Origin: Aquibacillus sediminis
Lineage (GTDB): Bacteria; Bacillota; Bacilli; Bacillales; Amphibacillaceae
Length of the DNA: 64,000 nt
Direction: 5' to 3'
Assembly (NCBI RefSeq): GCF_005870085.1
Contig: NZ_SZNM01000005.1
Location: 1 to 64,000 of the forward strand
Shown here piece after piece: positions 18,019 through 26,856 of this stretch. The translations under genes were made by a program, and so were the position numbers. The notes beneath the pieces were generated by a model. That model searched no databases. It saw nothing but the letters and a program-made list of their open reading frames with translations, and was not told the origin of the DNA. Numbering within the stretch: the stretch's first letter is position 1; every line of letters starts with the position of its first letter.

Positions 18019-18350
18019 TGCCAGTAAGTCCCCCATTTGAAAAAATTCCTCTACATATCTAATATTTTTAACTATGATATAGATTAGCAAAGCGGACGTC
18101 ACATTACAAGACCTTATGTCGATAAAGTTTGACTTTTTTGTTAACTTTTCCCTGTTTTTTAGAAGAATGAATCGAAGCTATTGAAAAAATATGTACAAAA
18201 AGTCGAAATATGTTGAAAAATATTTGTGCTTCACGTATTCTTATGGTAGAAACTGACAATAGTAATAACACTACCTAACTATGATCAAAGGAAACGATGA
18301 TGATAGTTTTTTTGATGATAGAAAAAGAAAAAGGGAAAAGGAAGTAAAAC
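18019..18350. other. Divergent promoter region between sda and the LuxR-type gene
   Basis: About 330 AT-rich bases. I see no strong hairpin and no DnaA box, only a run of short A/T repeats near 18185-18225. Promoters for both flanking genes must lie here but are not obvious. Confidence 0.4.
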
Positions 18351-18974
18351 ATGAAAATTAATGTATTTAAGAATCCTTCATTGCTAACAGAAGGTATTGT
18401 TAGTTTGTTACAAGAGCGATTTTCAAAGCAGACAAAAGCATACGCTTCAAATAACATTGAATCACCAATCAGTCACCATCCACTTGCGGATTTACTCATT
18501 GTGGATTTGGATGTTGATGTTGACCTATTTCAGATTATTAATTTATATCAAACAAATCATAAAAAGATTATTGCCTGGACATCAGATGTGGAACATCCTG
18601 ATTTACAACAAGTATTTAAACTAAAGCTTGATGGATATTTTTACAATAGTATGGATTTACAGGAGTTTGAATCAGCAATGGAGCAGATTATAAATGGAGG
18701 TACCTATATTCATTCCAAGCTATCCTCCCATTTATTAGGATGCTATGCAAACGAACACCAACCAAAGCAACCAAATGGTATTTTCTCTAGTCGCGAGTGG
18801 GAAGTAATTGAATACCTTGGAAAAGGGTATAAAAATGATCAAATTGCTAATGCAATGTTCATTTCCGAACGTACGGTAAAAAATTATGTTAGTACGATTA
18901 TGAAAAAGATGGATGTATGTGACCGTACGAATGTGGTTTTGACTGCGTTGAAAAACAAGTGGATACAGATTTAA
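18351..18974 (+). CDS. LuxR/DegU-type response regulator with degenerate receiver
   Basis: The 207-residue protein has an N-terminal receiver-like domain (1-125) and a C-terminal LuxR-type helix-turn-helix (FSSREWEVIEYLGKGYKNDQIANAMFISERTVKNYVS). The receiver lacks the acidic pair near the start (it reads INVFKNPSLLTEG). It also lacks the conserved lysine before the last strand (GYFYNSMD), although an aspartate-rich IVDLDVDVD stands at the phosphorylation-site position. It probably does not use normal phosphorylation. No kinase gene is adjacent. GGAAGTAAAAC precedes the ATG. Target genes are unknown. Confidence 0.82.
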   Translation: MKINVFKNPSLLTEGIVSLLQERFSKQTKAYASNNIESPISHHPLADLLIVDLDVDVDLFQIINLYQTNHKKIIAWTSDVEHPDLQQVFKLKLDGYFYNSMDLQEFESAMEQIINGGTYIHSKLSSHLLGCYANEHQPKQPNGIFSSREWEVIEYLGKGYKNDQIANAMFISERTVKNYVSTIMKKMDVCDRTNVVLTALKNKWIQI

Positions 18975-19059
18975 TATCTCAATAAATAGTGCCAGATAGT
19001 GTAAGTGACAGCAAAGCATCCGAGCGAACCGCCGATGCAATTGTGGATTATTTTAATGA

Positions 19060-19093
19060 ATAGAGCGCTACTTAGGGTAGTGCTCTTTTTTAT
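19060..19093 (+). terminator. Intrinsic terminator
   Basis: GAGCGCTAC, loop TTAGG, GTAGTGCTC with one mismatch, then TTTTTTAT, about 90 bases after the LuxR-type gene. Confidence 0.75.
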
Positions 19094-19101
19094 AATTAAG
19101 G

Positions 19102-19352
19102 TTGCGCGTAAGTTTATGCCAGATACGCGCAAGTCCGAGTATTTTGCGCGTAAGTTTATGTCAGATCCGCGCAAGTCCAGGTAGTTTGCGCGTAAGTTTA
19201 TGCCAGATACGCGCAAGTCCGAGTATTTTGCGCGTAAGTTTATGTCAGATACGCGCAAGTTCGAGCATTTTGCGCGTAAGTTTATGCCAGATCCGCGCAA
19301 GTCCGGGTATGTTGCGCGCAAGTTTATGCCAGATACGCGCAAGTCCGAGAGC
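19102..19352. repeat. Six-copy 42-bp tandem repeat, each unit palindromic
   Basis: Units begin at about 19104, 19146, 19188, 19230, 19272 and 19314 (the last cut short). Each contains TTGCGCGTA...TACGCGCAA, an inverted repeat around AGTTTATGCCAGA, then AGTCCGAGTAT. Units differ at a few fixed places (GCC/GTC, TAC/TCC). As 42 is a multiple of three, both strands stay open as 14-residue repeats, but there is no ribosome binding site and the frames are not proteins. A related, degenerate block lies at 58969-59067. Confidence 0.85.
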
Positions 19353-19487
19353 TAGATTGATAGCATTGATTCTTGCAAATTGTATAACAACAAAAGTATT
19401 GGTTTTTTTATCAAAGATAATGCTCATGGTTGATTTGTCGAAAAAGCCAAAAAGCAGCATAAATTATGTCTATTTTTGTTGAAAGTG

Positions 19488-19515
19488 TTGGAAAATTGTA
19501 AAAAGATGTTATAAT
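19488..19515 (+). promoter_or_regulatory. SigmaA-type promoter for the c-di-GMP riboswitch-EAL unit
   Basis: -35 TTGGAA at 19488, a 16-base spacer and -10 TATAAT at 19510, with an extended TG at 19507. Transcription would start about 15 bases before the aptamer. Confidence 0.75.
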
Positions 19516-19537
19516 TAAAATGAATAATATAGGTTTT

Positions 19538-19673
19538 TACGACAATGGCAAACTTATCGAAAGGTAAGGACGCAAAACCACGGGCCTAAAGCTTTCCGAG
19601 CTATGGTCGCCGGGCTACCGAAGAAAACGTCCCTATTAAGGTGAACCAAGTTTTTCTTTGGTTCACCTTTTTT
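19538..19673 (+). promoter_or_regulatory. c-di-GMP-I (GEMM) riboswitch with terminator
   Basis: Conserved blocks appear in order: ACAATGGCAAAC, a CGAAAG tetraloop stem, GGACGCAAAACCACGGGCCTAAA, and GGTCGCCGGGCTACCG. This is the GEMM-I architecture with its tetraloop and receptor. The expression platform has a strong terminator at 19641-19673: GGTGAACCAAG, loop TTTTT, CTTTGGTTCACC, then T7. It controls the EAL gene starting 215 bases later, so c-di-GMP regulates its own breakdown. Confidence 0.95.
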
Positions 19674-19887
19674 TACACTAAAAACTATGATCTATAGTTA
19701 TTGTAAGGACTATGTGTTTTTAGTTATTTAATAAACTATATGCCCGTTTGGGTGATTGTAGTCCTGACAACTGAGAAACTTAGTAATTGCTAAGTATGAT
19801 TATCAACCATTTGTTACAAGCATGACTCTAGAAGTCTCTCTAATAAGTGTTGATAATGATTAACAATCAAAGTGGGAGTGGGCGAGT

Positions 19888-20604
19888 TTGTCGATAGAAA
19901 ACTTTATCACAGCAGAGAGATTTTTTCATTTTTTTCAACCGATCTATCATCTTAATGGTAGGGAAAAAATAGGTTATGAAGCGTTACTGCGATCGGACAG
20001 TTATCCAAATCCAGAATATGTATTTGAAGCAGCAAAACAAGCTAACCTGCTTTATGCGTTAGATTCAGCATCTATTCAAAAAGCGGTATCATCTTACCAG
20101 GAGGATGGTTTTTCCAAAAAAGATGGGAAGGTGTTTGTTAATATCTTACCATCAACTATTTTACATCAAGATTTCCCAACATTTATTAGTCATACCAAGA
20201 TGGAAAGTCATTTGAAGACACAACAAATTGTCTTAGAAATTTCTGAGACTGAAAATATAACCAATTATGATGCACTAAAAAAACGGATTTTGGAATTAAA
20301 AGCATTAGGTTTTCAAATAGCAATTGATGACTTTGGAAAAGGGTTTGCGAACATCCAAAACCTTATCGAGTTAGAAGCAGATTATTTAAAATTAGATCGT
20401 TATCTTGCTCAAGACTTGCATCAATCGAAACAAAAACAATCGTTTATTTCATTTTTTGTTAACTATTGTGAACAAAATGAAAGCCAATTGATCTTAGAAG
20501 GCTTGGAGACAGAAGCAGAAATGGAAGCAGCCCAATCACTAGGAATTTCCCTTGGACAAGGTTATTTCCTTTGTAGGCCTAGTCGATTGAAGGATATTGT
20601 ATAA
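19888..20604 (+). CDS. EAL-domain c-di-GMP phosphodiesterase
   Basis: The 238-residue stand-alone EAL protein hydrolyses c-di-GMP to pGpG. Key sites are present: GYEALLR (EAL), FVNILPS, LEISETE, the metal and loop motif IDDFGKG, LKLDR with the catalytic lysine, and LEGLETE. It should thus be active, and it is probably cytosolic, with no sensor domain. The TTG start follows GTGGGAGTGG by about six bases. Its promoter and c-di-GMP-I riboswitch lie upstream, making a feedback loop. It is a single gene. Confidence 0.93.
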   Translation: MSIENFITAERFFHFFQPIYHLNGREKIGYEALLRSDSYPNPEYVFEAAKQANLLYALDSASIQKAVSSYQEDGFSKKDGKVFVNILPSTILHQDFPTFISHTKMESHLKTQQIVLEISETENITNYDALKKRILELKALGFQIAIDDFGKGFANIQNLIELEADYLKLDRYLAQDLHQSKQKQSFISFFVNYCEQNESQLILEGLETEAEMEAAQSLGISLGQGYFLCRPSRLKDIV

Positions 20605-20743
20605 GAAAAATAGTATTGCAGTCCCAACAATCTATTTAGAAAGACGCTATTTGACTGATTGTTGTTTTTTAGTGCGTAGTTGCTGTATTATGTGACATAA
20701 CCTTGTAATTTTAATTTGTACTATTCTGATTAAAATAAGTGTT

Positions 20744-21141
20744 ACACCATCGCTACGGCAAAATACTCCGCTTTCCATGGGCACGGCCTCAGCTAACTTG
20801 GTAAAGAAAACCACTTTACCAAGTGGATCTTCAGCTCGTGCTGTTCCCATAGGACAAGGAAGGCTACGGCAGCGATACATCGCACGAAGAAAATCGGTCT
20901 TTATTTTCGAGGATCTCCGTATTTTGCCTTCGCTGTTGTGTGTTTTCTGATAAATGATAAGTGTATATACATAAAAATCTCAATTTAAACTTATCATCGG
21001 TGAGACCCCACAGTGAGGTACGAACGAGGACAAGGAAGGCTTCGGCAGCATTACATCGCACGCAGAAAATTGGTCTTTATTTTCAAGGAGACTCACCAGC
21101 CCCCACGGAAAGCGTAGTGTATTGCCGCAGCGTTAATTTAG
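20744..21141. repeat. Long composite intergenic repeat element with two direct copies
   Basis: Two direct copies of a 63-bp segment (20851-20913 and 21027-21089) differ at only six positions; both begin AGGACAAGGAAGGC. The outer parts are inverted: CGCTTTCCATGGG near 20769 against CCCACGGAAAGCG near 21103. A perfect stem TTGGTAAAG/CTTTACCAA lies at 20799-20821. It matches my memory of dispersed Bacillaceae intergenic repeats. Small open frames inside have no ribosome binding sites. No transposase is present. Confidence 0.7.
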
Positions 21142-21318
21142 CACTCATAATAATTAAGGGAGGAGAAGGAAACAGTTATGTCACATAATACAGCTTATAT
21201 GTCATAAACAATATTCACTTTCCTTTTAGGAACCAGCATTATTTAAAAGAAGACTCATTTAATGTTATGATATAAAAGAAACGAGTGAACATTCTATCAA
21301 TCAAGACGGAGCGAGCAT

Positions 21319-22116
21319 ATGAAATTATTAACATTAAATTGCCATTCATGGCAGGAAGAAAATCAAAGCGAAAAAATTGACCAATTAGCGAAAACAATTC
21401 ACGACGGTTCCTATGACGTGATTGCTTTACAAGAGGTAAGTCAGTTGACTTCTTCTAAAAGACTCGACGGACAAGTTAAACAGGATAACTATGCTTATGT
21501 ACTTCAGGAACGACTACATGCATTAGGTTCTGACAATTATCAATTTGTTTGGGATCTGGCACACCTTGCTCACTATGAACAGGTGTATGAGGAAGGAGTG
21601 GCGATAATGACCAAACATCCAATTCAAAATCAGGACTCCTTTTTTGTTAGTGATCAAACTGATTTATCCAGTGGAAAAACACGAAAGATTGTAGAAGTAA
21701 CGATTGATTATGGGGGAAAAGCTTTCACATGCTACTCGTGTCACCTTGGTTGGTGGTATGATGAACTAGAACCTGCTCGCCATCAAATGGACCGGCTACT
21801 TCATCGTATTCCACAGCATGAGCTCTGTTTGTTAATGGGTGATTTTAATTGTGAAGCTTCCAAACGTGAAGAAGGTTATGATTATTTGCTTAAACAAGGA
21901 TTACTAGATACCTATCAACTAGCCGAAGAAAAGGATACAGGCATTACGGTCGAAGGTAGTATTGCTGGTTGGGCTACAAGTAAAGCGGATAAGCGAATTG
22001 ATTACATTTTTGTCAATCAAGAAATAGAGGTCAATCGATCCAATGTGATCTTTAATGGCGACAATCAGCCAGTTGTTTCGGATCATTATGGAGTTGAGGT
22101 CTACTGCAGTTTATAA
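21319..22116 (+). CDS. Endonuclease/exonuclease/phosphatase-family metal hydrolase
   Basis: The 265-residue protein has the EEP fold signature: LTLNCHSW at the start, the metal-binding glutamate in ALQEV, a GDFN motif and a terminal SDHYGVEV. Such enzymes cleave phosphodiesters in nucleic acids, sphingomyelin or inositol phosphates with Mg2+. There is no signal peptide, so it is likely cytosolic and the substrate is open. CGGAGCGAGCAT precedes the ATG. It is a single gene between a repeat element and a terminator. Confidence 0.87.
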   Translation: MKLLTLNCHSWQEENQSEKIDQLAKTIHDGSYDVIALQEVSQLTSSKRLDGQVKQDNYAYVLQERLHALGSDNYQFVWDLAHLAHYEQVYEEGVAIMTKHPIQNQDSFFVSDQTDLSSGKTRKIVEVTIDYGGKAFTCYSCHLGWWYDELEPARHQMDRLLHRIPQHELCLLMGDFNCEASKREEGYDYLLKQGLLDTYQLAEEKDTGITVEGSIAGWATSKADKRIDYIFVNQEIEVNRSNVIFNGDNQPVVSDHYGVEVYCSL

Positions 22117-22127
22117 GGATAAAAAAT

Positions 22128-22170
22128 GCGCTTAAAGAGTTGAAATAAACAACTTTTTGAGCGTTTTTTA
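22128..22170 (+). terminator. Terminator after the EEP gene
   Basis: GCGCTTAAAGAGTTG pairs imperfectly with CAACTTTTTGAGCG across AAATAAA, then TTTTTTA. Confidence 0.75.
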
Positions 22171-22310
22171 CTTAGTGGGAGTATTCACTCAGTTTAACCA
22201 TTTTTCAAAAGCGTAATGGCCTAGATTACATATGTATTATTGGATCACAATACAGGCTTGGCAGTTACTGACTTAATTTGTTTCATTTAGCTTAGAACAT
22301 AATATAACTA

Positions 22311-22351
22311 AAAAACCCTTCAATTCAATATGAATGAAGAGTTTTTTTATA
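22311..22351 (-). terminator. Terminator, likely for the minus-strand gene at 22376
   Basis: AAAAAACCCTTCAATTC and GAATGAAGAGTTTTTTT flank AATAT; the T run works on both strands. Its position just beyond the stop of the minus-strand gene supports that gene being real. Confidence 0.75.
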
Positions 22352-22375
22352 AGATGACGATCTTTATTTCAATTG

Positions 22376-22606
22376 TTAACAACAAATTTCTTCTTTTGCC
22401 ATATCTACTAGCTGAGCATCATAGACTCCTGATAGAATTTTAGGGTGCAAGTCCGTTATATATGCTTGCACGTCTTTGCGTTGCAATTTTATATCACTTA
22501 AATAAAAATAAATAAATCCAACTTCTTGATCTAGAATCGTTACATGAATATCTTGATCCTGCTTTGTTGTTGCTACTAACCTAAGATTGTTGGCTTTTGG
22601 TGCCAT
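22376..22606 (-). CDS. Small hypothetical protein
   Basis: The 76-residue frame from ATG 22606 encodes a soluble, probably alpha/beta protein ending in EEICC; I do not recognise it. A strong AGGAGGAG lies 18 bases before this ATG, which is too far. Reading in the same frame, ATT or ATC codons directly after that site would add about six residues (TIEFE), which continues a beta-strand-like pattern. The true start may therefore be a rare non-ATG codon. The longer frame to 22705 has no ribosome binding site. A terminator follows. Confidence 0.6.
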   Translation of the reverse strand: MAPKANNLRLVATTKQDQDIHVTILDQEVGFIYFYLSDIKLQRKDVQAYITDLHPKILSGVYDAQLVDMAKEEICC

Positions 22607-23058
22607 TTCAAATTCGATCGTAATCTCCTCCTGATTTTTAATACTAGGTACAATCAATGTACTGTTAAAAATATAGCACAGGCTTAGAGAGAAGGAAAGT
22701 GTCAAATGTGGTATCTAGTAGTGTTCTAAGGCTACTAAGTTAGGTTGAAAAGAAATAAATGTATCGTTCTTTAAATAGTTCAACTATCCTTACATATATA
22801 GACCAATTATTGTTTGTGGTAATAGAAAATGGCAAAACGATGAACAATTTTTTCTGACCAAATTCCTTTCACTGTGAAATTTATGAATTTTATAGTATCA
22901 TAAATCATATGTAAAAAGGTGTCAGAAATATCTAAATAGTTAAACTGTTGAACAAATTGTAAAAAATCAACAACAATAAAAAAACAAACTGCCACTAACC
23001 ATGTTAGAAAAACTGTAGTAAATTTTATTTGCATTTTTGAGCAAGGGGGAATAAAGAG
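22607..23058. other. Intergenic region before pyc
   Basis: About 450 AT-rich bases with the upstream region of the minus-strand small gene and of pyc. No riboswitch or strong hairpin was recognised. Short minus-strand frames here lack ribosome binding sites and overlap the start of pyc. Confidence 0.4.
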
Positions 23059-26000
23059 ATGAAAAAAGTACTTGTTGCAAATCGAGGAGAAATTGCGATT
23101 CGGGTATTTCGTGCTTGTACCGAACTCGATATTCGAACAGTCGCGATTTATTCGGAAGAAGATACCGGCTCCTATCATCGGTACAAAGCAGATGAAGCGT
23201 ACCTAGTTGGAAAAGGAAAAAAACCAATTGATGCTTACCTGGATATTGAAGGCATTATTGAGATTGCGAAATCTACTGATGTCGATGCGATTCATCCTGG
23301 ATATGGTTTTCTGTCGGAAAATATTGAGTTTGCTAGACGTTGTGAACAAGAAGGCATTACGTTTGTTGGACCAACATCAACACAATTAGAAATGTTTGGG
23401 GATAAGGTCAAGGCAAGAGAACAAGCACTAAAAGCTAATATTCCAGTCATTCCAGGTAGCGATGGCCCTGTTAGCGGGTTGGATGAAGTGCGAGAGTTTG
23501 CTGAGAACTATGGCTTTCCTTTTATCATTAAAGCAGCCCTTGGTGGCGGCGGTCGCGGGATGCGTGTCGTACGCAGTATGGATGAATTAGAAGACAGTTA
23601 CGACCGAGCCAAATCAGAAGCATTGGCGGCCTTTGGGGCTGATGATGTCTATTTGGAAAAATTCATTGAAAACCCGAAACATATTGAAGTGCAAATCTTA
23701 GGAGATCGTCAGGGGAATATTTTCCATCTGTATGAACGTGATTGTTCGATCCAACGACGCCATCAAAAGGTTGTAGAAATCGCACCAAGTGTTTCCTTGT
23801 CTGAAAAAGTAAGGAAGGGGATTGCTGATGCTGCTGTGCAATTAATGGAAAATGTGCAGTACATAAATGCTGGGACAGTTGAATTTCTTGTTCAAGGCAA
23901 TGAGTTTTACTTTATTGAAGTCAATCCTCGTGTCCAAGTAGAACATACGATTACAGAGATGGTAACAGGGATTGACATTGTCCAGTCCCAATTAATGATT
24001 GCCGATGGCCACGCATTAGATGGCCCAAAGATCGATATTCCGAGTCAAGACTATATAAGAACGACTGGCTTTGCGATTCAGTCTCGTGTAACAACAGAAG
24101 ATCCGCTTAATAACTTCATGCCTGATACTGGAAAAATTAAAGCGTATCGTTCTGGTGGCGGTTTTGGGGTTCGATTGGATGCAGGGAATGGATTCCAAGG
24201 TTCGGTGATCACACCGTATTATGACTCTTTATTAGTTAAAGTCTCAACATGGGCACTTAGCTTTGAACAAGCGGCAACGAAAATGCATCGGAATTTAAAA
24301 GAGTTCCGAATCAGAGGGATTAAAACGAATATTCCATTTTTAGAAAATGTGATTACACATCCGAACTTTTTAAATGGGGAGTATGATACATCGTTTATTG
24401 ATTCCACACCAACACTGTTTGAGTTTCCTGAGACAAAAGACCGAGGAACCAAGATGTTAAATTATATTGGGCGTACTACCGTGAATGGGTTCCCTGGTGT
24501 GGATCAGCAAGAGAAACCAGTACTAGACGAACCGCGTGTTCCAAACTATCAGATGTCTGATACGATCCAAGCTGGAACCAAACAAATTTTAGATGACCAA
24601 GGACCTGAAGCACTAGCAACCTGGTTAAAGGATCAGAAACAAGTATTACTAACAGATACAACATTCAGAGATGCCCATCAGTCCTTGCTTGCAACTCGAA
24701 TTCGATCAAAAGATTTAAATGAAATTACAAAACCAACAGCGGAATTGTTACCACAATTATTCTCTTTTGAGATGTGGGGTGGGGCTACCTTTGATGTTGC
24801 CTATCGTTTCTTAAAAGAAGATCCGTGGGAACGTCTTCGAGCGATGCGGAAACAAGCGCCAAATGTGTTATTCCAAATGTTACTACGGTCATCGAATGCC
24901 GTTGGGTATAAAAATTATCCAGATAATGTGATCCAAGCATTTGTTAATCATGCTGCTCAGGAAGGTATTGATGTGTTCCGAATTTTTGATAGCTTAAACT
25001 GGGTAGAAGGTATGAAACCTGCGATCGCTGCCGTTCGTGAAACAGGTAAAATAGCCGAAGCAGCGATTTGTTATACAGGTGACATTGATGATCCAAGCAG
25101 GCAAAAATATGATCTTTCCTATTATAAAGAAATTGCGAAAGAGCTGGAAGAAGCTGGTGCACACATGTTAAGCATAAAAGACATGGCAGGGCTTCTGAAA
25201 CCACAAGCGGCTTATCGTCTCATTCGTGCATTGAAAGAAACAGTTGATCTACCAATTCGCTTGCATACCCATGATACGAGCGGAAATGGAATTCCGACAT
25301 ATACCCAAGCTATTGAAGCTGGCGTAGATGTAGTGGATGTCGCAATGAGCTCCATGGCTGGATTAACTTCACAGCCAAGCTTGAGTACGCTTTACTATGC
25401 GCTGCAAGGAAGTGAGCGTCAACCAAGCCTTGATATTGATGCGGTTGAACAGATCAACTATTATTGGGACGATGTTCGTAAACTTTATCAAGCATTTGAG
25501 TCTGGTTTGCAAGCACCTAATACAGAAGTGTATATGCATGAAATGCCAGGTGGACAGTATAGTAACTTGCAACAACAAGCAAAAGCTGTTGGATTAGGAG
25601 AACGATGGGATGAAGTGAAACGGATGTACCGTCGTGTTAACGACATGTTTGGAGATATTGTGAAAGTAACCCCATCTTCCAAAGTGGTTGGGGATATGGC
25701 CTTATACATGGTGCAAAACGAATTGACGGAAGAGGATATTTATGAACGTGGCGACCAATTAGATTTCCCATCGTCTGTTGTGGAATTATTCCAAGGGTAT
25801 CTAGGTCAACCACATCAAGGTTTTCCGAAGAAATTGCAGGAAATCATTTTGAAAGGTCGAGAGCCATTAACTGTTCGTCCAGGGGAAAAGTTAGAGCCTG
25901 TTAATTTTGATGACTTGAAACAAGAACTAGGAGAAAAATTAAATCGTGAGGTTACGGACGAAGAGGCAATTAGTTATGCCTTATATCCAAAAGTGATCGA

Positions 26001-26484
26001 AGAATATTACGATTTCTTTGATGAATATGGTAATTTAGCCGTGCTTGACACCTTAACCTTCTTCTACGGCTTGCGGTTAGGGGAAGAAATTCATGTTGAA
26101 ATTGAACAAGGTAAAACATTGGTTATCAAACTAATGTCAATTGGTCACCCACACGAAGACGGTACGAGAACAATCTATTTTGAATTGAACGGCCAACCAC
26201 GTGAAGTGACGGTTAAAGATGAAAGTGTTCATGCTGAAGTTGACGTTAAACCAAAAGTGGACAAAAACAATCCAGATCATATCGGTGCGACCATGCCTGG
26301 TACGGTAATTGAAGTATTAGTAAACGAAGGCGAAAAAGTAAGCAAAGGCGACCATTTAATCATTACTGAAGCAATGAAAATGGAAACAACCATCCAAGCA
26401 CCAAAAGATGGTACGGTTAAGAAGATTCATGTTGCGGGTGAAGATCCACTAGAGACGAATGATTTATTGATTGAATTATCTTAA
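23059..26484 (+). CDS. pyc: Pyruvate carboxylase
   Basis: The 1141-residue single-chain enzyme carboxylates pyruvate to oxaloacetate using ATP, bicarbonate and biotin. Domains in order: biotin carboxylase (1-450, with GGGGRGMR and EVNPRVQVEHT), carboxyltransferase (about 530-800, with TTFRDAHQSLLATR), the PYC/OADA conserved region, and the C-terminal biotinyl domain with the biotin lysine in EAMKMET. Length is normal. AAGGGGGAATAAAGAG precedes the ATG. It is a single gene here, unlike B. subtilis, where ctaA and ctaB are near; a terminator follows at once. Confidence 0.98.
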   Translation: MKKVLVANRGEIAIRVFRACTELDIRTVAIYSEEDTGSYHRYKADEAYLVGKGKKPIDAYLDIEGIIEIAKSTDVDAIHPGYGFLSENIEFARRCEQEGITFVGPTSTQLEMFGDKVKAREQALKANIPVIPGSDGPVSGLDEVREFAENYGFPFIIKAALGGGGRGMRVVRSMDELEDSYDRAKSEALAAFGADDVYLEKFIENPKHIEVQILGDRQGNIFHLYERDCSIQRRHQKVVEIAPSVSLSEKVRKGIADAAVQLMENVQYINAGTVEFLVQGNEFYFIEVNPRVQVEHTITEMVTGIDIVQSQLMIADGHALDGPKIDIPSQDYIRTTGFAIQSRVTTEDPLNNFMPDTGKIKAYRSGGGFGVRLDAGNGFQGSVITPYYDSLLVKVSTWALSFEQAATKMHRNLKEFRIRGIKTNIPFLENVITHPNFLNGEYDTSFIDSTPTLFEFPETKDRGTKMLNYIGRTTVNGFPGVDQQEKPVLDEPRVPNYQMSDTIQAGTKQILDDQGPEALATWLKDQKQVLLTDTTFRDAHQSLLATRIRSKDLNEITKPTAELLPQLFSFEMWGGATFDVAYRFLKEDPWERLRAMRKQAPNVLFQMLLRSSNAVGYKNYPDNVIQAFVNHAAQEGIDVFRIFDSLNWVEGMKPAIAAVRETGKIAEAAICYTGDIDDPSRQKYDLSYYKEIAKELEEAGAHMLSIKDMAGLLKPQAAYRLIRALKETVDLPIRLHTHDTSGNGIPTYTQAIEAGVDVVDVAMSSMAGLTSQPSLSTLYYALQGSERQPSLDIDAVEQINYYWDDVRKLYQAFESGLQAPNTEVYMHEMPGGQYSNLQQQAKAVGLGERWDEVKRMYRRVNDMFGDIVKVTPSSKVVGDMALYMVQNELTEEDIYERGDQLDFPSSVVELFQGYLGQPHQGFPKKLQEIILKGREPLTVRPGEKLEPVNFDDLKQELGEKLNREVTDEEAISYALYPKVIEEYYDFFDEYGNLAVLDTLTFFYGLRLGEEIHVEIEQGKTLVIKLMSIGHPHEDGTRTIYFELNGQPREVTVKDESVHAEVDVKPKVDKNNPDHIGATMPGTVIEVLVNEGEKVSKGDHLIITEAMKMETTIQAPKDGTVKKIHVAGEDPLETNDLLIELS

Positions 26485-26497
26485 TATAGGATGCGAG

Positions 26498-26540
26498 CGC
26501 AAAGGCTGATTTTCTTAGAAAACGGCCTTTGCGTTTTTTG
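26498..26540 (+). terminator. pyc terminator
   Basis: CGCAAAGGC pairs with GCCTTTGCG, followed by TTTTTTG. Confidence 0.88.
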
Positions 26541-26566
26541 TGAAGAGGGCTGTCGTGTAGGGCTGT

Positions 26567-26748
26567 GCGGACATTTAATCCGTTAAATTAGCTGAAAACA
26601 GTAATGATGGAAGGTATGCGGACATTTGATTCTCTATTTGCTAGAAATTGAGCATAAATACCGTGAATGGATCAAATAAGGAACCAGATGTCCGCTGGCT
26701 CTTCCTACAGGCTACAATTATTGAAAATAAGGTATTGAATGTCCGCGC
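26567..26748. repeat. Intergenic repeat with direct and inverted GCGGACAT motifs
   Basis: Two forward copies, GCGGACATTTAATC (26567) and GCGGACATTTGATTC (26618), face two inverted copies, GAACCAGATGTCCGC (26681) and GAATGTCCGC (26737). Spacers between them are AT-rich. It follows the pyc terminator and has no coding frame with a ribosome binding site. It resembles the 42-bp array in style (short palindromic ends, iterated) but not in sequence. Confidence 0.65.
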
Positions 26749-26856
26749 CAAAGTCAAAAAGTGATAAGTTTTGTGGTTCTGACATCTTTGTTACCATAAC
26801 TTGTACTAGCTTTTTAGCAATTAATCTGGCTTGCAGGTTGAGGTACATAAACTTTT

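Noticed and set aside
19102-19352. CRISPR array
   Set aside because: The 42-bp units are near-identical end to end with no unique spacers and no cas genes nearby.
19102-19482. Open frames of 126 and 123 residues on both strands made of 14-residue repeats
   Set aside because: They arise because the 42-bp DNA repeat is a multiple of three; no ribosome binding site, and the same pattern is open on both strands.
20647-21188. Small open frames on both strands within the 20.7-21.2 kb repeat
   Set aside because: They fall inside an inverted/direct repeat element and have no start signals.
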